Source: Gammaproteobacteria bacterium HGW-Gammaproteobacteria-13 (GTDB lineage Bacteria > Pseudomonadota > Gammaproteobacteria > Pseudomonadales > Pseudomonadaceae). Taken from it: DNA of 64,000 nucleotides. The stretch spans positions 186,001-250,000 of the forward strand of contig PGZH01000002.1 of NCBI GenBank assembly GCA_002840155.1, given 5' to 3'. The notes under the pieces were generated by a model that had not been told where the DNA came from, ran no database searches, and saw nothing but the letters and a program-made list of their open reading frames with translations. This document shows, piece after piece, positions 10,066 to 18,472 of the stretch. The first letter of the stretch is position 1; each line of letters begins with the position of its first letter. The position numbers were made by a program, and so were the translations under genes.

Positions 10066-11338
10066 GCTTGTGACTCTCCTGGGAACGGCTGTAACGGGAA
10101 ATATCCAGACCTTCGGCGCTGATCTGCGGACGCTTTTTCGCCATCAGATCGGCAAGCAGGCGGCCGGAGCCGCAGGCCATGGTCCAGCCCAGTGTGCCGT
10201 GACCGGTGTTGAGGAACAAATTGCGCAAGCCGGTGGCGCCGACAATCGGCGTGCCGTCCGGAGTGGCCGGACGCAGGCCGGTCCAGAATTCGGCCTGGCG
10301 CAGATCGCCGCCCTGCGGGTAGAGATCGGCGGTGATCATTTCCAGGGTGGCGCGGCGACGCGGGTTGAGGCTCAGGTCGAAACCGGCGATCTCGGCCATA
10401 CCGCCAACGCGGATGCGGTTATCAAAACGGGTGATCGCCACCTTGTAGGTTTCATCAAGGATGGTCGAGGTCGGCGCCATCGCGGCATTGGTGATCGGCA
10501 CAGTCAGCGAATAGCCCTTGAGCGGATACACCGGCGCCTTGATGCCCAGCGGTTTGAGCAGTTGCGGGCTGAAGCTACCGAGCGCCAGCACGTAGCGGTC
10601 GGCGGTTTCCAGCTTGCCATCGATCCACACGCCATTGACCCGGTCGCCCACGGCGTCGATGCGCTGGATGTTCTGGCCGAAGCGGAATTCCACCCCCAGC
10701 GCCTTGGCCATCTCGGCCAGTTTGCTGGTGAACAGCTGGCAATCGCCGGTCTGGTCATTTGGCAGACGCAAGGCGCCAGCCAGTTTGTCTGTGACCGCAG
10801 CCAGGGCCGGCTCAACGCGGGCGATGCCGGCGCGGTCGAGCAGCTCATAAGGCACGCCGGACTGTTTGAGTACCGCGATGTCCTTGGCGGCGTTGTCCAG
10901 TTGCGCCTGGGTGCGGAACAGCTGGGTGGTGCCCAGGCTGCGGCCTTCATAGGCGATGCCGGTCTCCGCACGCAGCTCGTCGAGGCAGTCGCGGCTGTAC
11001 TCGGACAGGCGCACCATGCGCTCCTTGTTCACCGCGTAACGGCTGGCGGTGCAGTTGCGCAGCATCTGCGCCATCCACAGGTATTGGTCGATATCGGCGG
11101 TGGCCTTGATTGCCAGCGGCGCGTGCTTTTGCAGCAGCCACTTGATCGCTTTCAGCGGCACACCCGGCGCCGCCCACGGTGAGGCGTAGCCCGGCGACAC
11201 CTGGCCGGCGTTGGCGAAGCTGGTTTCCATGGCCGGGGCGTGCTGCCGGTCGACCACCACCACTTCAAAGCCCTGACGCGCCAGGTAATACGCACTGGCT
11301 GTACCAATCACACCGCTACCGAGAACCAGAACCCGCAT
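10040..11338 (-). CDS. dadA: D-amino acid dehydrogenase, small subunit
   Basis: Membrane-associated FAD enzyme oxidising D-alanine and other D-amino acids to 2-oxo acids and passing electrons to the respiratory chain. 432 residues. The N-terminus [20 protein letters not shown] is the Rossmann dinucleotide-binding fold. The C-terminal [17 protein letters not shown] and [16 protein letters not shown] segments are characteristic of DadA. It is the first gene of the minus-strand dad cluster, divergent from lrp across a 155-base gap. Lrp-family control by alanine is known for this arrangement in Pseudomonas. Confidence 0.97.
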   Translation of the reverse strand: MRVLVLGSGVIGTASAYYLARQGFEVVVVDRQHAPAMETSFANAGQVSPGYASPWAAPGVPLKAIKWLLQKHAPLAIKATADIDQYLWMAQMLRNCTASRYAVNKERMVRLSEYSRDCLDELRAETGIAYEGRSLGTTQLFRTQAQLDNAAKDIAVLKQSGVPYELLDRAGIARVEPALAAVTDKLAGALRLPNDQTGDCQLFTSKLAEMAKALGVEFRFGQNIQRIDAVGDRVNGVWIDGKLETADRYVLALGSFSPQLLKPLGIKAPVYPLKGYSLTVPITNAAMAPTSTILDETYKVAITRFDNRIRVGGMAEIAGFDLSLNPRRRATLEMITADLYPQGGDLRQAEFWTGLRPATPDGTPIVGATGLRNLFLNTGHGTLGWTMACGSGRLLADLMAKKRPQISAEGLDISRYSRSQESHKHVSTAPAH

Positions 11339-11493
11339 GCCGCTCTCCTCGCCGCGACAATGCGCGACGGATAATTCTTGAGATCACAATTGAGCGCAGT
11401 ATAGGAAGAGATCAGCAGTGCTTTTCACTATATAAATAGCTATATTTGGCGACAATTCTTGGCAATATCGCCTTCTGTAGAGGGGTATCCACC
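11339..11493. promoter_or_regulatory. Divergent dadA-lrp regulatory region
   Basis: 155 bases between the two divergent starts. The middle is AT-rich (TATATAAATAGCTATATTTG near 11429-11448) in a GC-rich neighbourhood, the usual character of an Lrp-type binding zone. A GAGGGG ribosome site precedes lrp. No -35/-10 pair is called with confidence. Confidence 0.5.
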
Positions 11494-11982
11494 ATGCGCA
11501 CCCAGCATCAAAGCCGCCGCGAACTGGACAAGATCGACCGCAACATCCTGCGCATCCTGCAGGAAGACGGCCGTATCAGCTTTACCGAGTTGGGCGAGCG
11601 GGTCGGCCTGTCGACCACCCCCTGCACCGAGCGCGTACGCCGCCTGGAGCGCGAAGGGATCATCATGGGCTACCACGCGCGGCTCAATCCGCAGCAGCTC
11701 AAGGCCAGCCTGTTGGTATTTGTCGAGATCAGCCTGGACTACAAGTCCGGCGATACCTTCGAGGAGTTCCGCCGCGCGGTACTGAAACTGCCGCACGTAC
11801 TCGAATGCCACTTGGTGTCTGGCGACTTCGACTACCTGGTGAAGGCGCGGATCAACGAAATGGCCAGCTACCGCAAGCTGCTCGGCGACATCCTGCTCAA
11901 GCTGCCACACGTGCGCGAGTCGAAGAGCTATATCGTCATGGAAGAAGTGAAAGAGAGCCTGAGTCTGCCGATTGCCGACTAG
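11494..11982 (+). CDS. lrp: Lrp/AsnC-family regulator of alanine catabolism
   Basis: 162-residue leucine-responsive-type regulator. The N-terminal helix-turn-helix is in LDKIDRNILRILQEDGRISF and ELGERVGLSTTPCTERVRRL (residues 10-55). The RAM ligand/oligomer domain fills residues 65-155. The ATG at 11494 is chosen because it follows a GAGGGG site and gives the normal length; an upstream TTG (11446) in the same frame lies within the promoter region. It is divergent from dadA, the position of the dad operon activator in Pseudomonas. Its stop overlaps that of the next, convergent gene by a few bases. Confidence 0.95.
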   Translation: MRTQHQSRRELDKIDRNILRILQEDGRISFTELGERVGLSTTPCTERVRRLEREGIIMGYHARLNPQQLKASLLVFVEISLDYKSGDTFEEFRRAVLKLPHVLECHLVSGDFDYLVKARINEMASYRKLLGDILLKLPHVRESKSYIVMEEVKESLSLPIAD

Positions 11983-12332
11983 ACCAGTACCTGGCGCGTG
12001 GTAGCAATCAGCTGATGCACCTGCTTTTCCACTGCAGGCTCGATCATCTGCTCCGGCCCCTGACCGCGCGGGCAGGGCAAGCTTGGCGTGGTGCCAAACA
12101 GGCGGCAGATCAGCGGGCGCTGCTCATACACCGTGCACCCTTGTGGCCCTAGGTGTACGCAGTTGTACTCGGCTAGCGCCGCGTCATGCTCGGCATCGCT
12201 TTTCACCGGCAGCCGCGACATCTCCTCGGATGAAGCCGTGACCGGGCCACAGCAATCGTGGCAGCCCGGCACGCAGGCGAAACTGGGAATCTGCAAACGC
12301 AGCTGGTCGATCTTGCGGCTGGTGCAACTCAT
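11979..12332 (-). CDS. YkgJ-family cysteine cluster protein
   Basis: 117 residues from ATG 12332 (MSCTSRKIDQLRLQIPSFAC). The Cys pattern C...CHDCC...C...GCTVYEQRPLICRLFG is that of the YkgJ/UPF0153 zinc- or iron-chelating family, whose biochemical role is unknown. The longer open frame to 12452 has no family similarity upstream of this ATG. It converges on lrp with overlapping stop codons. Confidence 0.85.
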   Translation of the reverse strand: MSCTSRKIDQLRLQIPSFACVPGCHDCCGPVTASSEEMSRLPVKSDAEHDAALAEYNCVHLGPQGCTVYEQRPLICRLFGTTPSLPCPRGQGPEQMIEPAVEKQVHQLIATTRQVLV

Positions 12333-12507
12333 GGGCGTGATCCTGAAACACAGGCCGGCATAGTAACCGCGCAGCGGGCTGGATCGCGGTGGTTGCGCGA
12401 GCCAGCCGACGAAAATCCGCTTATTTCGCGATTGCCTCTTGGCGTTTGGCAAATCCCACGCTTATGCTTCGTAAAATTTTCCAAACACAATAATCAGGAT
12501 TCCACAC

Positions 12508-13821
12508 ATGAACGCCCGCGTTCACCAGCCGGTTCACAACAGCCAGCACGCCAACTCCTATTACGCCGCCAGCGCCAATCGCCAGCTCGACTACCCCGCC
12601 CTGGGCGGTGAGTTGCGCACCGATGTGTGTATCGTCGGCGGCGGCTTTTCCGGCCTTAACACCGCCATCGAACTGGCGCAGAAAGGCCTTTCGGTGGTGC
12701 TGCTGGAAGCGCACAAGATCGGCTGGGGCGCCAGCGGGCGCAACGGCGGCCAGCTGATTCGCGGCGTCGGCCATGGCGTGGAGCAGTTCGAATCGGTGAT
12801 TGGCGCGCAAGGCGTGCGCGAGCTGAAACTGATGGGCTTGGAAGCGGTGGAAATCGTCCGCCAGCGTATCGAGCAGTTCAATATCGACTGCGACCTGACC
12901 TGGGGCTACTGCGACCTGGCCAACAAGCCCAGTCACCTCGCCGACTTCGCCGAAGACATGGCCGAGCTCAAGCAGCTGGGTTACCGCCATGAAATGCGCC
13001 TGCTGCAACCGGAGCAGATGCATGAAGTGGTCGGCTCCAACCGCTATGTCGGCGGCATGATCGACATGGGTTCCGGCCACCTGCACCCGCTCAACCTGGC
13101 CCTCGGCGAGGCTGCCGCGGCGCAGAGCCTGGGCGTGCAGCTGTTCGAGAACTCGGCAGTGACGCGCATCGACTACGGCAGCGAGGTCAAGGTGCACACC
13201 GCTCAAGGCGTGGTGCGCGCGACCACCCTGGTGCTCGGCTGCAACGCTTATCTGAATGGCCTGAACAGCAACCTGGGCGGCAAGGTGTTGCCCGCCGGCA
13301 GCTATGTGATCGCCACCGAGCCGCTGTCCGAAGCCGAAGCGCGGGCGATCATTCCGCAGAATATGGCGCTGTGCGACCAGCGCGTGGCCCTGGATTATTA
13401 CCGCCTGTCTGCCGATCGACGTCTGTTGTTCGGCGGTGCCTGCCACTATTCAGGTCGCGATCCTGCAGACATCGCCGGCTATATGCGGCCGAAAATGCTG
13501 GAAGTCTTCCCGCACCTGAAAGACGTGAAGATCGACTACCAGTGGGGCGGCATGATCGGCATCGGCGCCAACCGCCTGCCGCAGATCGGCCGCCTCAAGG
13601 AACAGCCCAACGTGTATTACGCCCAGGCCTACTCGGGCCACGGCGTCAACGCCACGCACCTGGCCGGCAAGCTGCTCGGCGAGGCCATCGCCGGCCAGGC
13701 CAGCAGCGGTTTCGACCTGTTCGCCAAGGTGCCGCACATGACCTTCCCCGGCGGCAAACACCTGCGCTCGCCGCTGCTCGCCCTGGGCATGCTGTGGCAT
13801 CGGATGAAAGAGCTGGTCTGA
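12508..13821 (+). CDS. FAD-dependent oxidoreductase, gamma-glutamylpolyamine oxidase type (PuuB/PauB-like)
   Basis: 437-residue DAO-family flavoprotein. The FAD-binding GGGFSGLNTAIELA motif is at about residues 46-59, followed by EAHKIGWGASGRNGGQLI, the typical PuuB-like stretch. The C-terminal QAYSGHGVNATHLAGKLL segment closes the FAD domain. The family oxidises the amino group of glutamylated polyamines or related amines to aldehydes. With the aldehyde dehydrogenase at 18473 and the PauR-like regulator at 7718 it makes a plausible polyamine pathway set. The exact substrate cannot be read from the sequence. Confidence 0.88.
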   Translation: MNARVHQPVHNSQHANSYYAASANRQLDYPALGGELRTDVCIVGGGFSGLNTAIELAQKGLSVVLLEAHKIGWGASGRNGGQLIRGVGHGVEQFESVIGAQGVRELKLMGLEAVEIVRQRIEQFNIDCDLTWGYCDLANKPSHLADFAEDMAELKQLGYRHEMRLLQPEQMHEVVGSNRYVGGMIDMGSGHLHPLNLALGEAAAAQSLGVQLFENSAVTRIDYGSEVKVHTAQGVVRATTLVLGCNAYLNGLNSNLGGKVLPAGSYVIATEPLSEAEARAIIPQNMALCDQRVALDYYRLSADRRLLFGGACHYSGRDPADIAGYMRPKMLEVFPHLKDVKIDYQWGGMIGIGANRLPQIGRLKEQPNVYYAQAYSGHGVNATHLAGKLLGEAIAGQASSGFDLFAKVPHMTFPGGKHLRSPLLALGMLWHRMKELV

Positions 13822-14076
13822 GAACCTGCTTATGATCTGCTGCGCGTCGGTCCTACTGCGTTAAAAACAGGCTCGGAAAGCCGCTTGCGGCTAACGTGCT
13901 TCAGCGCGACCCGAAGGGCGAGTGATACGAGTAATGCTCATGTACAGCTCGTACACTCCGCTTGATTCGCTGCGCTCACCCTGCGGGCCAGCCGTTGGCT
14001 GTTACTCCGCTGCGCTGCGTTTCTCGCCTGTTTTTGCCTTGCAGGACTCTAGCTCGCGAGATCCTAAGCAGATTCT
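13821..14076. repeat. Long imperfect hairpin repeat, copy B (longest)
   Basis: Outer arms AGAACCTGCTTATGATCT (13821-13838) and the complement of AGAATCTGCTTAGGATCT (14059-14076) match at 16 of 18 positions. Inside are CTGCTGCGCGTCGGTCCTAC, GCGTTAAAAACAGGCTCGGA, ATGCTCATGTAC-agctc-GTAC and CTCGCCTGTTTTTGCCTTG, shared with copies A and C. It lies between the convergent FAD oxidoreductase and DUF1127 genes and starts at the oxidoreductase stop codon. Confidence 0.8.
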
Positions 14077-14095
14077 GAACGTTTTGCGCACGCCC

Positions 14096-14341
14096 TCACA
14101 GCTTCCAGAACGGCAGAAACACCTCGCGCCGGGCCTGTTCGCGGCTCAGGCCAATATCCTTGAGCTGCTCATCGGTCAGCGTCAGCAACGCCCGGCGGGT
14201 TGTCAGGCGCAGCCAGAATGCGCTCCTGCGGCGTACAGCTGGTTTAACCGCACCCGGACGAGCATACAGATGCCCGACAGCGGACTCCTGCTGCAATTCG
14301 TCTGCTTTCATGCTCAGCCTGACATCACTTAAACCGTTCAT
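14096..14341 (-). CDS. DUF1127 small protein
   Basis: 81 residues from ATG 14341, which has AGGAG 8 bases upstream; the longer frame to 14518 lacks similarity upstream. The C-terminal half (RALLTLTDEQLKDIGLSREQ) is the DUF1127/YjiS signature, ending in EVFLPFWKL. Members are small basic proteins; some are RNA-binding and affect phosphate, carbon or stress physiology in alphaproteobacteria. The role here is unknown. It is divergent from the MocR-type gene at 14524. Confidence 0.88.
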   Translation of the reverse strand: MNGLSDVRLSMKADELQQESAVGHLYARPGAVKPAVRRRSAFWLRLTTRRALLTLTDEQLKDIGLSREQARREVFLPFWKL

Positions 14342-14523
14342 CGCCTGCTCCTGCCCGTAAGCCTGATGGGAGATCATGATGAGCGAGACGGAAAAAGCAT
14401 GACAGATGCAAAAATGCACTTTTAAATACATACAGATTTCAGAGAATAAGCTCTGAATGGTGGATTTATCGTCGATCTGTACTGGCTTTGCGCACCACAC
14501 AGAGCAATTGCGAGGCAACTGTT

Positions 14524-15966
14524 ATGACGCTCTATATCAATCTGGCCGAACTGCTCGGCACCCGCATCGAGCAGGGCCTGTATCGTCCCGGTGATCGCCT
14601 ACCCTCCGTGCGCGCCCTCAGCCTGGAACATGGCGTCAGCTTGAGCACGGTGCAGCAAGCCTATCGCCACCTGGAAGACCAGGGCCTGGCCACACCCAAG
14701 CCCAAGTCCGGCTACTTTGTGCCCCAGGCGCGCCGCCAGCCGGCGCTGCCGATGGTCAGCCGCATGGCCCAGCGCCCGGTGGATGTCTCGCAGTGGGATC
14801 AGGTGCTGGAACTGATCAGCCGACCGCCGGGGCAGGAAGGCCTGCTGCAACTCGGCCGTGGCCGACCGGATATCGACAGCCCGACGCTGAAACCGCTGCT
14901 ACGTTCACTATCACGCCTGAGCCGCCGCCAGGACGCCAGCAGCCTGACCTACGGCTGCATTTACGGCCACCTGGGCATGCGTGAGCAGATTTCGCGGCTG
15001 ATGCTCGACTCCGGCTGCAGCCTATCGCCCGAGGAAATCATCGTCACCACCGGTTGCCACGAGGCGCTGTCGGCGGCGATTCGTGCAGTATGCGAGCCGG
15101 GCGATATCGTTGCAGTCGACTCACCCAGCTTTCACGGCGTGATGCAGGCGCTCAAAGGCTTCGGCATGAAAGCCCTGGAGCTGCCCACCGACCCGATTAC
15201 CGGGATCAGCCTGGAAGCCCTGGAGCTGGCCCTCGAGCAATGGCCGATCAAGGCCATTCAGCTGACCCCGACCTGCAACAACCCGCAGGGCTACATCATG
15301 CCCGAGGCCAACAAGCGCGCCCTCCTCGCCCTGGCGCAGCGCTATGACGTGGCGATTATCGAAGATGACGTTTACGGCGACCTGGCCTACAGCTACCCAC
15401 GCCCACGCAGCATCAAATCCTACGACGAGGATGGCCGCGTGCTGCTCTGCAGTTCGTTTTCCAAGACCCTGGCGCCCGGCCTGCGCATCGGCTGGATAGC
15501 CCCCGGCCGCTACCTGGATCGCGTGCTGCACATGAAATACATGGGCACCGGCAGCACGGCCCAACTGCCCCAATTGGCCATAACCGAATACCTAGAAGCC
15601 GGCCACTACGAGCCGCATCTACGGCGCATGCGCGCGCAGTACCAGCGCGGACGCGACCTGATGATCGATTGGGTCAGCCGCTATTTCCCCGCCGGCACGC
15701 GGGTCAGCCGGCCGCAGGGCAGCTTTATGCTGTGGATTGAACTGCCGACAGGCTTCGACAGCCAGCGCCTGAACCGCGAGCTGCTGCAACACGCGATCCA
15801 GATAGCCCCCGGCAGCATCTTTTCCGCAGCTGGCAAATACCGCAATTGCCTGCGCATCAACTACGCCGGCAAACCCACCCCGGAGCTTGAGCAGGCGATT
15901 CGCCAGACCGGCGAATGCGTGGCCGCACTACTGGCTGAGCAGCAACTAGCGCCTGGAGAGAACTGA
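14524..15966 (+). CDS. MocR-type regulator: GntR DNA-binding domain fused to class I aminotransferase
   Basis: 480 residues. Residues 1-70 are a GntR-type winged helix (IEQGLYRPGDRLPSVRALS, then STVQQAYRHLEDQGLA). Residues 100-475 are a fold-type I aminotransferase with the PLP lysine at about K314 in SSFSKTLAPGLRIGW and TPTCNNPQGYIM upstream. MocR proteins usually act as PLP- or amine-sensing regulators rather than as enzymes. ATG 14524 gives the canonical N-terminus. The target is unknown; no vitamin B6 gene adjoins it, so a PdxR assignment is not supported. Confidence 0.9.
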   Translation: MTLYINLAELLGTRIEQGLYRPGDRLPSVRALSLEHGVSLSTVQQAYRHLEDQGLATPKPKSGYFVPQARRQPALPMVSRMAQRPVDVSQWDQVLELISRPPGQEGLLQLGRGRPDIDSPTLKPLLRSLSRLSRRQDASSLTYGCIYGHLGMREQISRLMLDSGCSLSPEEIIVTTGCHEALSAAIRAVCEPGDIVAVDSPSFHGVMQALKGFGMKALELPTDPITGISLEALELALEQWPIKAIQLTPTCNNPQGYIMPEANKRALLALAQRYDVAIIEDDVYGDLAYSYPRPRSIKSYDEDGRVLLCSSFSKTLAPGLRIGWIAPGRYLDRVLHMKYMGTGSTAQLPQLAITEYLEAGHYEPHLRRMRAQYQRGRDLMIDWVSRYFPAGTRVSRPQGSFMLWIELPTGFDSQRLNRELLQHAIQIAPGSIFSAAGKYRNCLRINYAGKPTPELEQAIRQTGECVAALLAEQQLAPGEN

Positions 15967-15971
15967 GCACG

Positions 15972-16928
15972 CTATTCAGGCAGCTCAACCAACTCGACCC
16001 GACGATTAAGCGCACGACCCTCCTCGCTGCGATTGCTGGCCAACGGCGCCGCCATGCCTACGCCCACGGCCGTCAGGCGTTCGCCAGCAATACCATGCTG
16101 CTCGGCCAGCGCCTTGACGATGGACTGCGCGCGCCGCTGCGACAGCTCGCGGTTGTAGTCCAGCGCGCCCTTGGCGTCGCTGTGACCGACCACCAGCACC
16201 TTGAGCGCCGGACTGGCCTTGAGCAGTTTGGCGATTTCCTCCAGCTGCACGGCGGAATCGGCGCGCATGCTGGCCTGATCGAAATCAAAGAAGATCCCGT
16301 ACAAGGCCACTTTGCCCTTGACGTCGATATCCGCCTGCATGGCCGGCGCCTCGACCACTACCATGCGCTGCTCCATGGCTTGTAGCTCGAGCACCTCGAG
16401 CTGGACCATGCTGCGGCCCTTGTTAGGCCCGCCACCCGCCTGGTTCAGCACCACATAGAGCGCGGCGTAAACATCGCCTTGCGGGCGCGCCAGCTTGGCA
16501 AACAGGTAGCGCTGCTGCTGATGGTATTCACGAAAGGGCGCAGTGGTGGTCACCGCATGGTTGAAATTGCGCCCGCCGCATTGCTCTCGCTCACAGGCGA
16601 ACAGCAGCTCGAATCCAGCGTCCTGCAGGGCTTGCTGGTAGTTGCGCTGCACCTCCAGAGGCGTGCGCTCTGCAGGCGCGCGGTAGGTCAACTGGGTCAG
16701 CTTGCCCTCCAGCACCAGGGTCGCCTCGGCATTTTTCGCCAGGCCGCCATAGACCTTGGCCGGAGCACGCAAAAAGGCCTTATCGGTAAACGCCTGGGTG
16801 GCATAACTGATGATCTCCGCGCCCTCATAGCGCGGAATCAGTGGGTGATCGCCGCTGCCGGGCAGGTCAGCGGCCTGCACACTCAGGGCCCAGACCACGC
16901 TCAGGCACAAACCGATAACACTGCGCAT
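15972..16928 (-). CDS. OmpA-like periplasmic protein with N-terminal DUF4892-type region
   Basis: 318 residues from ATG 16928, behind a strong AGGAGG. A signal peptide covers residues 1-19 (SVVWALSVQA). Residues 20-200 resemble DUF4892. The C-terminal 110 residues are an OmpA/MotB peptidoglycan-binding domain (FFDFDQASMRADSAVQLEEI, GHSDAKGALDYNRELSQRRA). No lipobox is visible, so it is probably soluble periplasmic or attached to the outer membrane by protein contacts. It converges on the MocR-type gene with a five-base gap. A frame upstream to 16979 adds nothing recognisable. Confidence 0.88.
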   Translation of the reverse strand: MRSVIGLCLSVVWALSVQAADLPGSGDHPLIPRYEGAEIISYATQAFTDKAFLRAPAKVYGGLAKNAEATLVLEGKLTQLTYRAPAERTPLEVQRNYQQALQDAGFELLFACEREQCGGRNFNHAVTTTAPFREYHQQQRYLFAKLARPQGDVYAALYVVLNQAGGGPNKGRSMVQLEVLELQAMEQRMVVVEAPAMQADIDVKGKVALYGIFFDFDQASMRADSAVQLEEIAKLLKASPALKVLVVGHSDAKGALDYNRELSQRRAQSIVKALAEQHGIAGERLTAVGVGMAAPLASNRSEEGRALNRRVELVELPE

Positions 16929-17027
16929 AACCTGCCTCCTGCCCTGGCGCAGGCCACCGGCGGCCGCTCCTGCCAGCAACGCTAGCCGGCAATTGCCGGC
17001 TGCGCCACGGGCCCTGCCGAACGGCTC

Positions 17028-18176
17028 TCAGGCCTTGACCGTCGCTTCCTCAGTGAACGCACCACGCTGAAACGCCAACCAGACGAACACCGCGGCGCCA
17101 ATCGCCATCAGTATTGGCAAAGCATGGCCGCTGACCCACTGACTGGCGGCGCCGGTCGACAGCGGCCCGAGCAAACAACCTGCTCCCCAGAGCAGGGCGA
17201 TATGCGAATTGGCGCGCACCAGCGCATCGTCGCGGTAACGCTGGCCCACCAGAATCAGCGACAGGGTGTACAGGCCGCCCGCACTGGCGCCGAACAACAC
17301 CAGCACCGCCCAGATCAGCGGCGTGTGCAGCAATGACGGAATGCTCAGGCTCGACAGCAGCAGCACCACCCCGCAGCAGCGGAATAGCGTTTGCCGCGGC
17401 ACACGGTCGGCCATCCAGCCAATCGGCAGCTGCAGCGCAGCATCGCCAACCACCACCGCACTGACCATGATCAAGGCCATCTGCTGGGCAAAGCCCTCAC
17501 GCACCAGGTACACCGGCAACAGCGTCAGCACCATCGCCTCGAACGCAGCAAAGAGCACCACCGCCCAGGCAATTGCCGGCGAAGTGCGGCAGAACGCCAG
17601 AATGCCGCGCCCAGACGCACTCTGCGCATTGACCTTAGGCGCTCCATCGCGACCCAACAACAGCAGGCTACCGCCCACCAGCAGCGCGGCAGAGAACCAG
17701 AAGCCGCGGTCACTTTCCGTACCCAACAGGGTCAGCAGCAGCGGCCCACACAGCTGACTGAGCGCAAAACCGGTGCCGTACAACGCCACCAGACGACCAC
17801 GCAGACGGTCCTCGACCAGCTGATTGATCCAGCTTTCGCCGAGCACAAACACCACCGTCAAGGAGATGCCAATCAGTAAGCGCAGCAGCAGCCACAGCGG
17901 ATAACTCGGCATCACGCTCAGCAGCGCAACCGACGCAGCACTGGCCAGTAGGCACAGACGCAGGGTCTGCGGTGTGCCGAACCAGCCAGCCAAGTGCCCG
18001 GTCAGCCGCGCGCCGAGCAGCACGCCAACGGCCGGCATGCCCGCCATCACGCCAATGGCAAAGGGGCCATAACCCCAGGACTCAAGGCGAAACGACACCA
18101 GCGGCAACGTCACACCCAGCGCCAAGCCAACGATCACCACCGCCGCGCTGACGGCGAAATAGGTCATCCAGTTCAT
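17028..18176 (-). CDS. MFS transporter
   Basis: 382-residue polytopic inner-membrane protein with about 12 hydrophobic helices. The N-terminal half has the MFS loop GARLTGHLAGWFGTPQTLR between helices 2 and 3, and the repeat IGWMADRVPRQTLFR lies between helices 8 and 9. Overall it resembles YcaD-like carriers. The substrate is not evident. The ATG at 18176 follows GGAGTGAG; an in-frame start 11 codons upstream is possible. It is downstream of the aldehyde dehydrogenase on the same strand but separated by a hairpin repeat and a terminator-like stem. Confidence 0.88.
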   Translation of the reverse strand: MNWMTYFAVSAAVVIVGLALGVTLPLVSFRLESWGYGPFAIGVMAGMPAVGVLLGARLTGHLAGWFGTPQTLRLCLLASAASVALLSVMPSYPLWLLLRLLIGISLTVVFVLGESWINQLVEDRLRGRLVALYGTGFALSQLCGPLLLTLLGTESDRGFWFSAALLVGGSLLLLGRDGAPKVNAQSASGRGILAFCRTSPAIAWAVVLFAAFEAMVLTLLPVYLVREGFAQQMALIMVSAVVVGDAALQLPIGWMADRVPRQTLFRCCGVVLLLSSLSIPSLLHTPLIWAVLVLFGASAGGLYTLSLILVGQRYRDDALVRANSHIALLWGAGCLLGPLSTGAASQWVSGHALPILMAIGAAVFVWLAFQRGAFTEEATVKA

Positions 18177-18224
18177 TTTTCTCACTCCATTCCCTGGCTC
18201 GCTCGACACCCGCTACGCAGATGC

Positions 18225-18255
18225 AAAACGGCCGGGCTCCATAGGAACCCGGCCG
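18225..18255 (-). terminator. Probable terminator upstream of the MFS gene
   Basis: CGGCCGGG (18229-18236) pairs with CCCGGCCG (18248-18255). On the minus strand the stem is followed by TTTTG, a short U tract. It would end transcripts coming from the aldehyde dehydrogenase gene. Confidence 0.6.
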
Positions 18256-18346
18256 CAGGTGTGGCCCTTTTCGAGCCGGCCCCGGAGGGCGGACCTTTAT
18301 CGCAATTCTACCCAGCCTTGCCTCGACCGGATTGCGCCCCGGAAAA

Positions 18347-18461
18347 GATCTTCTGGGCTAAGGCGAGACAAGGCGCCCCGCAGCTTTTAAGCGCAGCGTA
18401 CTGCAGTACGTGAGCATTAAAAGCGAGGACGCAACGCCGTATGGCCGACGACCAGAAGATC
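18347..18461. repeat. Long imperfect hairpin repeat, copy D
   Basis: Perfect outer arms GATCTTCTGG (18347-18356) and CCAGAAGATC (18452-18461). The centre is the palindrome GTACTGCAGTAC, flanked by AAGC-type arms. Read on the minus strand it holds ATGCTCACGTAC-tgca-GTAC, matching the core of copies B and C, but it lacks their AAAAACAGGCTCGG block. It lies 11 bases beyond the aldehyde dehydrogenase stop codon. Confidence 0.78.
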
Positions 18462-18472
18462 GTCCTGCGTAC

